This document shows, piece by piece, positions 1 through 8,785 of a stretch of DNA of 64,000 nt. The notes under the pieces were generated by a model. It ran no database searches, was not told where the DNA came from, and saw nothing but the letters and a program-made list of their open reading frames with translations. Made by a program: the position numbers and the translations under genes. The first letter of the stretch is position 1. Every line of letters begins with the position of its first letter. The stretch covers positions 1 to 64,000 of the forward strand of contig JBFOMG010000001.1 of NCBI GenBank assembly GCA_040830725.1, read 5' to 3'. The stretch comes from JAWKWH01 sp040830725. GTDB taxonomy: Bacteria; Pseudomonadota; Alphaproteobacteria; Rhizobiales; Rhizobiaceae.

Positions 1-137
1 GGATGAGTTCCTGATGGCCGCAACCGCCCAAAACCTCCGCCGATTGGCCAAGCTGGCGCCAGTCCGGGTGTGAAAACCGCAATCAGATCAGTGCGAGCCT
101 TGCCAACAGCCAATCAAACCCAAGGGTTTTTCAACAG
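1..137 (+). mobile_element. 3' end of a transposase gene and IS terminus (remnant at window edge)
   Basis: Codons from base 2 to the stop at 71-73 encode a 23-residue tail (DEFLMAATAQNLRRLAK at its start) that matches in style the C-terminus of IS1182/IS5-like transposases. About 50 bases later lies GGTTTTTCAACAG (125-137), the kind of sequence found at the terminal inverted repeat of such elements. Only the end is in the window, so the family and whether the copy is intact cannot be decided. It marks the left edge of the catabolic region. Confidence 0.6.
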
Positions 138-434
138 TATCTCCGCATTGCTGACTTACGTGGCCGGTTGATCAGCCGCGTCGGATTTGTCGAAATCGGT
201 CATTCGCTCATATTTAATAATGAGTTCACGCCCTAACAGTAGATCGAACAACAGTACCTGGGAGATATCCGGCGCAGCTATAGCAGACATCGGTTTGACC
301 ACCACAAGAGACCGGAGGACGAGCAATAAGCTGCTCGTCCACCGGTCAGTGGCGCCTTCGAGCGCCTTGGGAGAAACCGATCAGGAACAGCTGGGGAACA
401 GTGCGCAGATTTAGCGATCCTGCCGATGGCCATC
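138..434. other. Non-coding stretch downstream of gabD
   Basis: No convincing gene is seen between the IS end and the end of gabD. A reading frame at 187-414 has no ribosome binding site and low-complexity Ser/Thr/Arg content. The only structure noted is the hairpin at 317-340. Confidence 0.5.
317..340 (-). terminator. Hairpin downstream of gabD
   Basis: GGACGAGCA (317-325) pairs perfectly with TGCTCGTCC (332-340) around a 6-base loop, about 95 bases beyond the gabD stop. There is no T-run on the gabD strand, so it is at best a weak intrinsic terminator or a 3'-end stabilising structure. Confidence 0.35.
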
Positions 435-1904
435 TCACACACCGCCCAAGCAGACGTATTTGATTTCCAGATAGTCGTCTACACCGTATTTGGAGCCTTC
501 GCGGCCGGTGCCGGACTGCTTAACACCGCCGAAAGGTGCGACTTCGGTAGAGATCAGCCCAGTGTTGATACCGACCATGCCGTACTCCAGCGCCTCGGCC
601 ACACGCCACACACGGGAGAGGTCGCGAGCATAGAAATAGGATGCAAGCCCGAAAATCGTGTCATTGGCCTGTTCAATGACGTCTTCAACGGTATCGAACC
701 TAAAAAGCGGGGCGACGGGTCCGAAAGTCTCTTCGGTGGCGACCGCCATGTCTTTGGTGACACCGGTTAGAACTGTCGGCTCAAAGAAGGTGCCGCCCAA
801 AGCGTGGCGCTTGCCACCGGCGATGATGGTTGCGCCCTTGGATGTGGCATCAGCAATGTGCTCCTCGACTTTTGTGAGCGCAGCCCCGTCGATCAGCGGA
901 CCGGCAGTGACGCCCTCGCCGAAGCCGTCGCCGATTTTCATTTTGGCAACCGCAGTCGCCAGCTTTCTAGCGAAATCATCATAGACACTGGCCTGAACAT
1001 AGATGCGGTTGGCACAGACACAGGTTTGGCCGTTGTTACGGTATTTTGAGATCATTGCCCCTTCAACGGCTGCATCAATATCGGCATCGTCGAAAACGAT
1101 GAACGGCGCATTGCCGCCAAGTTCCATCGAGGTTTTCATGATCTGCTCGGCCGACTGTTTCATCAGGATACGACCGACTTCCGTCGAGCCCGTAAAGGTC
1201 AGCTTGCGCACTTTTTCGTTGGCGCAGAACTCGTTGCCGATGGTTGTTGAGGAATTGGAGGTAATGACTGAGAACAGTCCCTTCGGCAGGCCGGCACGTT
1301 CGGCCAGCGCAGCCATAGCAAGTGCTGACAAGGGTGTCTGCTTGGCCGGTTTGGCGATGAATGAGCAGCCCACAGCGAGCGCCGGGCCGGCTTTGCGAGC
1401 AATCATGGCGTTGGGGAAATTCCACGGTGTGATGGAGGTGACAACCCCCACGGGCTGTTTCAAGACGATGATACGCTTGTCGACCTGATGGCCAGGGATT
1501 ACATCGCCATAGACCCGCTTGGCTTCCTCGGCGAACCATTCGATGAAGCTTGCGCCATAGAGGATCTCACCCTTTGCCTCTGCGAACGGCTTGCCCATTT
1601 CGGCGGTGAGTATGGCGCCCAGATCATCGGCGTTTTCTACCATCAGATCATGCCAGCGACGTAGCACAGACGAGCGCTCTTTGCCGGTCTTGGCCGCCCA
1701 GTCCTTTTGCGCCACATAAGCGGCATCGATCGCCCTTCTTGTCTCCGCAACGCCCATGTCGGGCAGTGAACAGACCACCTCACCTGAGGACGGGTTGGTC
1801 ACATCGAAGGTCCTGCCGCCATCGGCATCCACCCATTGGCCATCGATGAAAGCCTTGTCTACGAGCAGGGACGGATCGGATAGGCGGGAGGAAAGAGCAT
1901 TCAT
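435..1904 (-). CDS. gabD: NAD(P)-dependent succinate-semialdehyde dehydrogenase
   Basis: This 489-residue soluble aldehyde dehydrogenase is the expected length for GabD and oxidises succinic semialdehyde to succinate, the last step of GABA use. Visible ALDH landmarks are the PWNFP segment with Asn162, the cofactor-binding Lys185 (IAKPAKQTP), Glu261 in ELGGNAPF and the nucleophile Cys295 in NGQTCVC. AAGGATGACACG precedes the ATG. It follows gabT by 12 bases on the same strand, so the two are almost surely co-transcribed. Substrate assignment rests on the gabT neighbour and GabD-like motifs; a glutarate-semialdehyde enzyme is the main alternative. Confidence 0.85.
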   Translation of the reverse strand: MNALSSRLSDPSLLVDKAFIDGQWVDADGGRTFDVTNPSSGEVVCSLPDMGVAETRRAIDAAYVAQKDWAAKTGKERSSVLRRWHDLMVENADDLGAILTAEMGKPFAEAKGEILYGASFIEWFAEEAKRVYGDVIPGHQVDKRIIVLKQPVGVVTSITPWNFPNAMIARKAGPALAVGCSFIAKPAKQTPLSALAMAALAERAGLPKGLFSVITSNSSTTIGNEFCANEKVRKLTFTGSTEVGRILMKQSAEQIMKTSMELGGNAPFIVFDDADIDAAVEGAMISKYRNNGQTCVCANRIYVQASVYDDFARKLATAVAKMKIGDGFGEGVTAGPLIDGAALTKVEEHIADATSKGATIIAGGKRHALGGTFFEPTVLTGVTKDMAVATEETFGPVAPLFRFDTVEDVIEQANDTIFGLASYFYARDLSRVWRVAEALEYGMVGINTGLISTEVAPFGGVKQSGTGREGSKYGVDDYLEIKYVCLGGV

Positions 1905-1916
1905 CGTGTCATCCTT

Positions 1917-3185
1917 TCAGGCGGCAGTGGCGAGCATGGACTCTTCGATAATGTCGAGTGCTTCGGCGAACACATCGTCAGGAATTGTGATCGGCGACAA
2001 GAAGCGAATGACATTGCCGTATACGCCGCAGGTCAAAAGGATCAGCCCGCGTTCCAGAGCCACCGCGCGCACTGCATTGGCAAAATCGGGATTGGGTGTC
2101 CCTGAATTTGGCAGATTGAATTCGATGGCATTCATGAAACCCGGCCCTCTGATATCTGCGATCTCAGGGATATCGCCCTGCACTGCCGAAAGCCTCTGCT
2201 TCAGCCGCGCGCCAAGCTGATCGGCACGCGCGCAAAGCTGTTCCTGCTCGATCACGTCGAGCACCGCATGTGCTGCGGCGATCCCGACCGGGCTGCCGCC
2301 ATAGGTACCGCCAAGGCCGCCGGGCCCCGGTGCGTCCATCACTTCGGCCCGGCCGGTAACTGCAGCAAGCGGAAAGCCGCCGGCCAACCCCTTGGCCATC
2401 GTCGTTATGTCGGCCGCAACACCGTGATGCTCCATGGCGAACAATTTACCGGTGCGGGCAAAGCCGGTCTGCACTTCATCGGCGATCAGTAGCATGCCAT
2501 GGTGCTCGCAAATATCACGTAGGCGCGTCATGAAGCCTGCCGGTGCCTCGTAAAAACCGCCTTCACCCTGTACCGGCTCGATAATGATGGCAGCCACACG
2601 GGACGGATCGACATCGGTTTTGAACAGACGCTCGAGTGCGGCAATCGAGTCCTCGGTCGATACTCCGTGTAGCTCCACCGGGAAGGGTGCACGAAACACA
2701 TCAGCCGGCATCGGTCCGAAACCGGCCTTGTAGGGTATTACCTTGCCGGTGAGGCTCATACCCATGAATGTGCGGCCGTGAAAGCCACCGCTAAAGGCGA
2801 TCACCGCCGGCCGGCCGGTTGCCATCCGAGCGATCTTGATAGCGTTTTCCACCGCCTCGGCGCCGGTGGTAACAAATACGGTCTTCTTGTCGAAGTCACC
2901 CGGCAACGCAGCATTTAGCCGCTCGGCCAGATGCACATAGTTTTCGTAGGGTACGACCTGGTGGCAGGTGTGGGTGAAGCTATCGAGCTGGGCCTTGACG
3001 GCCTCGATCACTTTCGGGTGGCGATGGCCGGTGTTCACCACCGCGATGCCGGCGGCAAAATCGATATAGCGCTTGCCTTCCGCATCCCAGATCTCGGCGT
3101 TCTCGGCACGCGTCGCATAGATCTGCGTCTGCATGCCAACACCGCGCGAAATGGATGCTGACTTGCGAATCGTCAAAGAAGACAT
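1917..3185 (-). CDS. gabT: 4-aminobutyrate aminotransferase
   Basis: A 422-residue class III PLP aminotransferase, converting GABA (or 5-aminovalerate) and 2-oxoglutarate to semialdehyde and glutamate. The PLP lysine is Lys265 in TTMAKGLAGGFPL, the DEVQTGFARTG segment carries the cofactor Asp, and FSGGFHGRT is the class III signature around residues 131-139. The reading frame opens further upstream, but homologues start near MSSLTIRK; ATGs at 3185 and 3200 are both possible, with GGAGG lying just upstream of 3200. It directly precedes gabD. A CCCC-AATT-GGGG palindrome sits about 140 bases upstream, so gabTD may have its own promoter despite lying behind other same-strand genes. Confidence 0.85.
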   Translation of the reverse strand: MSSLTIRKSASISRGVGMQTQIYATRAENAEIWDAEGKRYIDFAAGIAVVNTGHRHPKVIEAVKAQLDSFTHTCHQVVPYENYVHLAERLNAALPGDFDKKTVFVTTGAEAVENAIKIARMATGRPAVIAFSGGFHGRTFMGMSLTGKVIPYKAGFGPMPADVFRAPFPVELHGVSTEDSIAALERLFKTDVDPSRVAAIIIEPVQGEGGFYEAPAGFMTRLRDICEHHGMLLIADEVQTGFARTGKLFAMEHHGVAADITTMAKGLAGGFPLAAVTGRAEVMDAPGPGGLGGTYGGSPVGIAAAHAVLDVIEQEQLCARADQLGARLKQRLSAVQGDIPEIADIRGPGFMNAIEFNLPNSGTPNPDFANAVRAVALERGLILLTCGVYGNVIRFLSPITIPDDVFAEALDIIEESMLATAA

Positions 3186-3337
3186 TTTACTCAACTTCAT
3201 TACCTCCAAAGGGATATGGAAACAGCAGTCGGCCAGCGCTGCCCAGTAAAGTGATGCTGGTGCCATTGGAGCCAACTTCCGGCAACTTGCTGTGCTCAAT
3301 GGGTAAATCCATTCTACTGGCGAACATTTTGCAATTC

Positions 3338-3349
3338 CCCCAATTGGGG
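3338..3349. promoter_or_regulatory. Palindromic operator candidate CCCCAATTGGGG upstream of gabT
   Basis: A perfect 12-base palindrome in the 187-base gap between the ALDH gene and gabT. It fits the CCC-N4-GGG dyad also found at 21945, 27969, 33107 and 33147. The binding protein is not shown; the LuxR-type regulator at 15351-16187 is a local candidate. Confidence 0.4.
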
Positions 3350-3386
3350 AGGGCTAACAGACCAGCTTTCGAAATTGGAAATGTCA

Positions 3387-4820
3387 TCAAGTGATCGAAA
3401 TCGACTTGACGGTAAGATACGACTCCATCCCCTCGACACCGCCTTCGGAGCCAAAGCCGCTGGCCTTGACACCACCGAACGGAGCTTCCGGTGAGCCAAC
3501 GCCGAGGGTATTGGCGCCGACGAGCCCGGCTTCGAATCCCTCTGCAATCTGACGTAGGCGGTTGCGAGACTTGCCGAATACATAGGCGGCCAGCCCATAG
3601 GGCAGGGCGTTGGCACGGTTCAGAACTTCATCATCGGTTGAAAACGATGTCAGAGCGGCGATCGGTCCGAACGGTTCTTCGGTCATTACAAGACTTTCGT
3701 CGGGTGGGGCCGCGATCACCGTCGGTTCGAAGAAATAGCCTTGATTGCGACAGCGATTGCCACCCGTCAGGATTTCGGCACCCCGATCACGCGCATCAGC
3801 CACCAAGGCGTCCAATCTATCAAGTCGGCGGGAATTGGCCATTGGGCCCATATGCACGTCTTCGTCGAGCCCATTGCCTACGACTCGGGAAGCGGCGAAT
3901 TCGGTGAAACGCTCGGAGAACTGCTTGAAAATGCTCTCCTCAACGTAGAACCGCGTCGGGGAGACACAAACCTGCCCAGCATTGCGGTATTTTCCGGCGG
4001 CGAGCGCTTCAACTGTCGCATCCAAATCGACATCGTCCAGCACAACAACTGGTGCATGTCCACCCAGTTCGAGCGTCAAACGTTGAACATTGTCGGCCGC
4101 CAGCCGCATCAGAAGCTGGCCGACGGGCGTCGAGCCGGTGAAGGAAACCTTGCGGACAACCGATGAGGCCATGAAATGGCTGGAAAGCTTGGCCGAGGGG
4201 CCGAAAACCAAGTTCAGCACATTGGCCGGTAGGCCGGCATCATGAAACGCGCGGACGAATTCCACCGCCGAGGCTGGTGTTTCGTTCGAAGGCGTAGCGA
4301 TCACGGAACATCCAGCTGCCAGCGCACCGCCCAATTTGCGCGCTAGCATTCCAATCGGAAAGTTCCATGGCGTGATTAATAGGCAAACGCCCACTGGTTC
4401 GTGACGGACGTGGAACTCCGTTCCCGATGCACGGCCCGCAATGATCCGGCCGTAAGCGCGGCGGCCTTCCTCGGCAAACCAGTCGATGGTGTCGGCGGAG
4501 ATCGCTACTTCGATCCGCGCCTCGCCGATAGGCTTGCCCTGCTCTAACGTTAATGCTGTGGCTATAACATCCTGCCGGTCACGCACCAAACTGGCGGCGT
4601 GGCGCATTATGTCCGAGCGTTCGATGGGAGTCCGGTGGCGCCATATCTCCAACCCGGCCTCGGCTGAAGTTAGCGCTACGTCCATTTGACCGGTCGAGGC
4701 TTGCGGCAATAGTTCCAGAACCTCTTCCGTCGCGGGATTAATCACTTCGCAGGCATCGGAAGTGTTAAAATCCCACTCCCCGCCAACGTAGTGCCCTAGG
4801 TGCGAGTAATCCTGTATCAT
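3387..4820 (-). CDS. NAD-dependent aldehyde dehydrogenase (SSADH-like paralogue)
   Basis: 477 residues, same family as GabD, with PWNFP (Asn153), Glu251 in ELGGHAPVVV and nucleophile Cys285 in AGQVCVSPTRF. Its closest relative in the window is the ALDH at 49608-51050, with which it shares whole motifs. At position 177 the usual cofactor-phosphate-binding Lys of the KPSxxTP loop is Thr (IATPSNETP), read from an ACG codon; this may alter NAD/NADP binding. AAGAGATACGA precedes the ATG. It is 24 bases downstream of the DapB-like dehydrogenase gene and probably oxidises a semialdehyde made by that operon; the exact substrate is unknown. Confidence 0.8.
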   Translation of the reverse strand: MIQDYSHLGHYVGGEWDFNTSDACEVINPATEEVLELLPQASTGQMDVALTSAEAGLEIWRHRTPIERSDIMRHAASLVRDRQDVIATALTLEQGKPIGEARIEVAISADTIDWFAEEGRRAYGRIIAGRASGTEFHVRHEPVGVCLLITPWNFPIGMLARKLGGALAAGCSVIATPSNETPASAVEFVRAFHDAGLPANVLNLVFGPSAKLSSHFMASSVVRKVSFTGSTPVGQLLMRLAADNVQRLTLELGGHAPVVVLDDVDLDATVEALAAGKYRNAGQVCVSPTRFYVEESIFKQFSERFTEFAASRVVGNGLDEDVHMGPMANSRRLDRLDALVADARDRGAEILTGGNRCRNQGYFFEPTVIAAPPDESLVMTEEPFGPIAALTSFSTDDEVLNRANALPYGLAAYVFGKSRNRLRQIAEGFEAGLVGANTLGVGSPEAPFGGVKASGFGSEGGVEGMESYLTVKSISIT

Positions 4821-4844
4821 TCGTATCTCTTGCTAGGCCTCGTT

Positions 4845-5984
4845 TTACGCAGGCTGTTTGATCAGCTTCATCAGGCCGGGTTTCGGCGGATTGTCCGGGT
4901 CGGTAATATAACGGAAATCACCGCCTCGCTTTGGGCCGCCATAGGGATCGTCCAGAACGCTCCGCAATCCCGGAGGAGCATTAATTATGTCGCCGGCGGC
5001 GCAGATCTGGCCCGCGGCCGAGCCCAATTTGGATTTAAGCCCAGGCTTGATCTTGGCATGGACAGGCATCACGCCGTCGAGGATCACCTCGTCGGCGATT
5101 TCGTAGCCATAGCGCTCGGGCTCATAGTACATCAGGATCTTGAAGCTGATCCGCTCCACATCACCATCCATGCCGCGTGCTTCCTGAGTGCAACCGCAGA
5201 CCGTGCCGGCCTTCAGCATCCCCACTGGGCCACCTGAGTCGACGTCGTGATCCTCGGTGATCGGTGTCCAGCTTTCCTCTACCCGGTCGATGTTGATACC
5301 AAGACGTTCGGCCACGGCGGGCAGGGATTCCAAAAACCCAAGATGACCCTGAACGATACCCTTTTCGACCTGGCGGTGGAACTCATCCACTTCCAGCCCC
5401 ATGCCAACATGAGCGTTGTCACCTGGGCCCATGCCCGACGGATTCATTGAGCGGATTACTTGGACATGTCCCAGATCAGCCGCCATTTTGGCCATGCCAA
5501 CCACCCAACTATCGAAAATAAAGCCCGGGTTGACTCCGGCACCGGTAATGGTAACGCCATTCTCCTCGGCGACCTTATCCAGAGATGCTGCTGCCTCGGG
5601 GTGGCGGATTGTCGGATAGTGCATGACCTCCGACGCTGCTACAACGTTTATCCCAGCCTTCATCGCCTCTTCAAGTTCTGGGCCGATAACGTCAAGGTGC
5701 GACTCGGTCTGGTGGAATACCACCTCCACGGGCTCATTGAGGCGCTTAAGGCAATCCTCAAATGAGGATGAAATCGGAATATCGATATTGTTGCCTTCTT
5801 CGGGATAAAGATCGCTAATTAGCTTGCCCGTCTTTTTGGGATCCGTATCAACTGCACCGACAATGCGCATGTAGGTGCGTCCTGGAGAGATCGTTTTGAT
5901 GATGTCGCGGCCTACCTGACCGCAGCCCCAGACAATGCAACGGATCTTGCCGTCTGCGGCGGGTTTGCCTTTGATTTTTGCCAT
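4845..5984 (-). CDS. DapB-fold NAD(P)H-dependent dehydrogenase, 2,4-diaminopentanoate dehydrogenase-like
   Basis: 379 residues starting MAKIKGKPAADGK after a GGAGA site 6 bases upstream. The N-terminal Rossmann signature is VWGCGQVGRDI, followed by VGAVDTDPKK; the centre (EVMHYP, GAGVNPGFIFDSW) resembles dihydrodipicolinate-reductase-like amine dehydrogenases, typified by the 2,4-diaminopentanoate dehydrogenase of anaerobic ornithine breakdown. Such enzymes oxidatively deaminate a diamino acid or reduce an imine. Here it lies between an M20 carbamoyl hydrolase and an aldehyde dehydrogenase, so a role in deaminating an ornithine-like intermediate is a reasonable inference. Substrate not determined. 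Confidence 0.7.
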   Translation of the reverse strand: MAKIKGKPAADGKIRCIVWGCGQVGRDIIKTISPGRTYMRIVGAVDTDPKKTGKLISDLYPEEGNNIDIPISSSFEDCLKRLNEPVEVVFHQTESHLDVIGPELEEAMKAGINVVAASEVMHYPTIRHPEAAASLDKVAEENGVTITGAGVNPGFIFDSWVVGMAKMAADLGHVQVIRSMNPSGMGPGDNAHVGMGLEVDEFHRQVEKGIVQGHLGFLESLPAVAERLGINIDRVEESWTPITEDHDVDSGGPVGMLKAGTVCGCTQEARGMDGDVERISFKILMYYEPERYGYEIADEVILDGVMPVHAKIKPGLKSKLGSAAGQICAAGDIINAPPGLRSVLDDPYGGPKRGGDFRYITDPDNPPKPGLMKLIKQPA

Positions 5985-6052
5985 TTCATTTCTCCAATGA
6001 ATAACCTCTCCTTGAAAAAGAGCGGTGATGAGTTGCAAATATTGCGTCAGGC

Positions 6053-7351
6053 TCAGGCGACCCTCAGAACTGCCTGCATCAGAATTGCAGTGCTTTCCAG
6101 GAAATCGTCGATATCCATAGCCTCGCGTGGATTGTGGCTGCCGTTCTGGTTGCGCACCAGGATCATGGCAGCCGGGATGCCTGCCTTGGCATAGATCGCC
6201 GCATCATGGCCGACCGTGGCCATCTCGTGGTAGGAGATGCCAAGCGCCTCAGCTGAGGCACGTAAGGTGGCTCTAAGGCCGGCATCAAGTGGTACCGGCG
6301 CACTGCCGACCTGGCGTCCGATGTCGAATTCGACCTTGCGCGAAACCGCAATCTCATCCAGCAGCTGAGCAAAGTGTGCCTTACCGTCATCGATGAATGC
6401 CTGAGTTGTGCCGCCAAAGTTGAACGAGAACCGGCATTCGCCCGGAACCACTGTGAGCCCATCCTGATAGATGTCAGTATGGATGCGTCCGACGGTGAGC
6501 TGGGTATCAGGCGCACCGGCAGCGATCTGGTCTTTCCAGTAGGCATCGAAGCGGTTGATCAGTTCCGCCACTGCCAGCACCGCATCGCGCCGTTCTTCCA
6601 GCGGTTCAGCCGAGGCATGGCCGTAGCGGCCGGTGCAGGTGATTTCCGGATAGCGCGCATTGCCACGGATTGCGGTGGGCACGGCGGCGGTTATGCCGGC
6701 GCGGTCCAGAAGTGGCCCTTGTTCAATATGCAACTCGAAATAAGCGAGGGTGTTTTCGGCAGTAAGCCTTGCCGTCCCGGCGCGGGCCATGGCCGTCTCG
6801 ACATCATAGCCGAGATCCTCCAGATGATCGGGTAGCGATTTGCCGGTATCGGCGCGCACCAGCGTCGAAAGCTCCTCCCAGCTCAAATCGCCCACGGAAT
6901 ATCGGCTGCCGATATAGGCGATGCCGTACCAGACGCTCTCCTCGCCGCGGGTGCCCATTACAGTCAAGTCGCAGCTCGGCGTTACTCCTTTGGTCTTCAG
7001 GGCTGCCAACGCGGTCATTCCGGCAACTACACCAGCATAGCCGTCAAAATTTCCGCCGCGCTGAACCGAATCGAGATGCGATGCAATGACGATGCGCGGC
7101 GTCGACCGGTCAACGCCCGGGAGAGTTGCATAGACCTGGCCGAGTTCGTCGAATTCCAGTTCCAACCCCAGGGTACGGCTACGATCCGCGACCAATTGGG
7201 CGCCGGCCTCCTCAATCTCGCTCCAGCCGGGGCGGGTGACCCCTTCGACGTCCTTGGAGATGTCGAAGTAGCTGTCGAATAGATCTGCAGCGAATTGACG
7301 CTGATCTCGGACCGCCGCCCTGAGATCTAGCTGCTCTATCGTGTCATTCAT
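6053..7351 (-). CDS. M20-family Zn hydrolase (N-carbamoyl-L-amino-acid hydrolase/allantoate amidohydrolase type)
   Basis: 432 residues. Metal-site landmarks of the family are visible: SHLDSVQRGGNFDGYAG (His and bridging Asp), RGEES (Glu), ELHIEQGPLLDRA and the C-terminal VGHDAAIYAKAG with NGSHNPRE. The usual EEGxRF segment reads EESVWYGIAYIGSR, a divergence also seen in some carbamoyl-amino-acid hydrolases. The family removes a carbamoyl or ureido group, releasing ammonia and CO2. It begins 6 bases after the end of the PLP decarboxylase gene, indicating one operon. A second, clearly different M20 hydrolase is at 33217-34458, suggesting two ureido substrates or two steps. Confidence 0.75.
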   Translation of the reverse strand: MNDTIEQLDLRAAVRDQRQFAADLFDSYFDISKDVEGVTRPGWSEIEEAGAQLVADRSRTLGLELEFDELGQVYATLPGVDRSTPRIVIASHLDSVQRGGNFDGYAGVVAGMTALAALKTKGVTPSCDLTVMGTRGEESVWYGIAYIGSRYSVGDLSWEELSTLVRADTGKSLPDHLEDLGYDVETAMARAGTARLTAENTLAYFELHIEQGPLLDRAGITAAVPTAIRGNARYPEITCTGRYGHASAEPLEERRDAVLAVAELINRFDAYWKDQIAAGAPDTQLTVGRIHTDIYQDGLTVVPGECRFSFNFGGTTQAFIDDGKAHFAQLLDEIAVSRKVEFDIGRQVGSAPVPLDAGLRATLRASAEALGISYHEMATVGHDAAIYAKAGIPAAMILVRNQNGSHNPREAMDIDDFLESTAILMQAVLRVA

Positions 7352-7357
7352 CCGCGC

Positions 7358-8626
7358 CTACCCGCCATAGGATTCAGTTTCATATTCGGCCATCGCCCCC
7401 GCCGACCCAACCGTCTCGACGATATCACGCAACGTGTCAGTGAATTCGTCGATTATTTGGTCGTGATACTGGTTCAACAGTATGTTGAAGCCCTGCGGCT
7501 GAACCAGGGGGCCCGTGCGCCAACCCCGCGCGCTCAACTCGCCGCGAACCGCCGCCATATCAGTTTCGTTCTCGCCGACGATACCCATCACGCCCGCCTC
7601 CGGTTCGCCAGCGACCTTTAGGCCTGGAATGGTAGAGATCTTGTCAATCATTAGGTCGCGGGCGGCGCAGATTTTCCGCACAAGATCTTCATATCCTTCC
7701 GTGCCCAGCGAATTCATCACTGTCCACGCGGAAGCGACAGCGCCTCCGGGGCGCGATCCGGCCACCGTCAAAGCGTCAAAGGTGCCCATCGGCCATTCGT
7801 CAAACTTCAGGGTTTGAAATTCTTTGGCCAGAGCTTCGCTGCGCAGCAGAACAAGAGAAGCGCCGCGGGCGGTGTAACCATATTTGTGAAGATCGGCAGA
7901 CATGGAAAGAACACCTGGGAGCGCAAAGTCGAACTCGGGAATCTCGCGCCCGATACGCCGCGCCCAAGGTAGGAAAAAACCGCCAACGCAGGCATCTACA
8001 TGCATCCACAGACCATTATTTTCGGCAATTGAGCTCAGTTCAGAAATAGAGTCGATACAACCGAACGGGTAACAAGGTGCGGACCCAAACAATGCGATAG
8101 TGTTTTCGGAAATTGCAGCCTCCATGGCCGCGACATCCGACCGAAAATTCACTACTGGAACCCGAATCACCTTAGCACCCAGCAGATTTGCGGCCTTATT
8201 CAGTGACGCATGGGCTGAGAATGGCGCGATGATCTCCGGCTGACCGTTCACTGGACCTTTGGCTAGCCGGTGTTCGCGAGCAGCGCGCATGGCAAGGGTG
8301 ATGCTTTCTGTGCCACCTGTGGTGACGGTTGCAAATCCGTCATCCGGTGCCTGCAACATCTCTAGCGCCATCTTGGTGATGTCTTCGGCCATCTTGTTAA
8401 GACTTGGATAGAGAAGATTTCCATAGAGGTAGTTGTCGCCACTGAACATCGTATAGGCGGCCCAGGAGGCTTCGTGCAGTGCTTCTCCCGCGTTGTAGGA
8501 AGCCTTGAGATTGCGAAGGTCGGTCCACTTCATGTCTCCTTGACGCAAACACTCGAGCTCTTGCTTCAATTCGTTCCATTCGCGCCCCTGGGCTGGGAAC
8601 CTGGTGTTCTGTCTGTCAATCATGGT
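7358..8626 (-). CDS. Group II PLP-dependent decarboxylase/lyase (sphingosine-1-phosphate-lyase-like)
   Basis: 422 residues from the ATG at 8626 (MIDRQNTRFPAQG), preceded by GGAAG at 8 bases. ATGs at 8677 and 8692 are in frame but would put the 8668-8695 dyad inside the gene. The PLP Lys is in SADLHKYGYTARG; TGGTESITLAM is the phosphate loop and HVDACVGGF the aspartate that contacts the pyridine. The fold covers glutamate/aspartate/aromatic amino acid decarboxylases and sphingosine-phosphate lyases. As first gene of an operon ending in gabT-gabD, amino acid decarboxylation producing an amine or beta-alanine/GABA analogue is likely. The precise substrate cannot be told. Confidence 0.7.
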   Translation of the reverse strand, partial: TMIDRQNTRFPAQGREWNELKQELECLRQGDMKWTDLRNLKASYNAGEALHEASWAAYTMFSGDNYLYGNLLYPSLNKMAEDITKMALEMLQAPDDGFATVTTGGTESITLAMRAAREHRLAKGPVNGQPEIIAPFSAHASLNKAANLLGAKVIRVPVVNFRSDVAAMEAAISENTIALFGSAPCYPFGCIDSISELSSIAENNGLWMHVDACVGGFFLPWARRIGREIPEFDFALPGVLSMSADLHKYGYTARGASLVLLRSEALAKEFQTLKFDEWPMGTFDALTVAGSRPGGAVASAWTVMNSLGTEGYEDLVRKICAARDLMIDKISTIPGLKVAGEPEAGVMGIVGENETDMAAVRGELSARGWRTGPLVQPQGFNILLNQYHDQIIDEFTDTLRDIVETVGSAGAMAEYETESYGG

Positions 8627-8667
8627 TTCTGCTTCCGCTAAATTTGGGGCCTTGCAATAAATTTCAA

Positions 8668-8695
8668 TTTGTGACATTAAATATGATGTCACAAA
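8668..8695. promoter_or_regulatory. 10-8-10 inverted repeat in the decarboxylase/TRAP divergent promoter
   Basis: TTTGTGACAT (8668-8677) and ATGTCACAAA (8686-8695) are perfect inverted repeats around an AT-rich 8-base centre. The dyad lies 42 bases upstream of the leftward decarboxylase start and 90 bases upstream of dctP, well placed to control both directions. The spacing is not that of a CRP box (TGTGA-N6-TCACA). The FCD-type GntR gene at the end of the TRAP operon is a natural candidate binder. Confidence 0.55.
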
Positions 8696-8785
8696 AAATC
8701 AAGCGTTGATCGGTAAACTAAGTGGCAATGGAACAAGTTTCGCCTGAACGGTCGGAATGTGGAGAAGCAAGGAGGAAATCTTCAG

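Noticed and set aside
187..414. 75-codon frame left of gabD
   Set aside because: No ribosome binding site, low-complexity composition and overlap with the hairpin; no family resemblance.
8670..8693. CRP site in the decarboxylase/TRAP promoter
   Set aside because: TGTGA and TCACA are present but 14 bases apart rather than six, so the dyad is not a CRP box.
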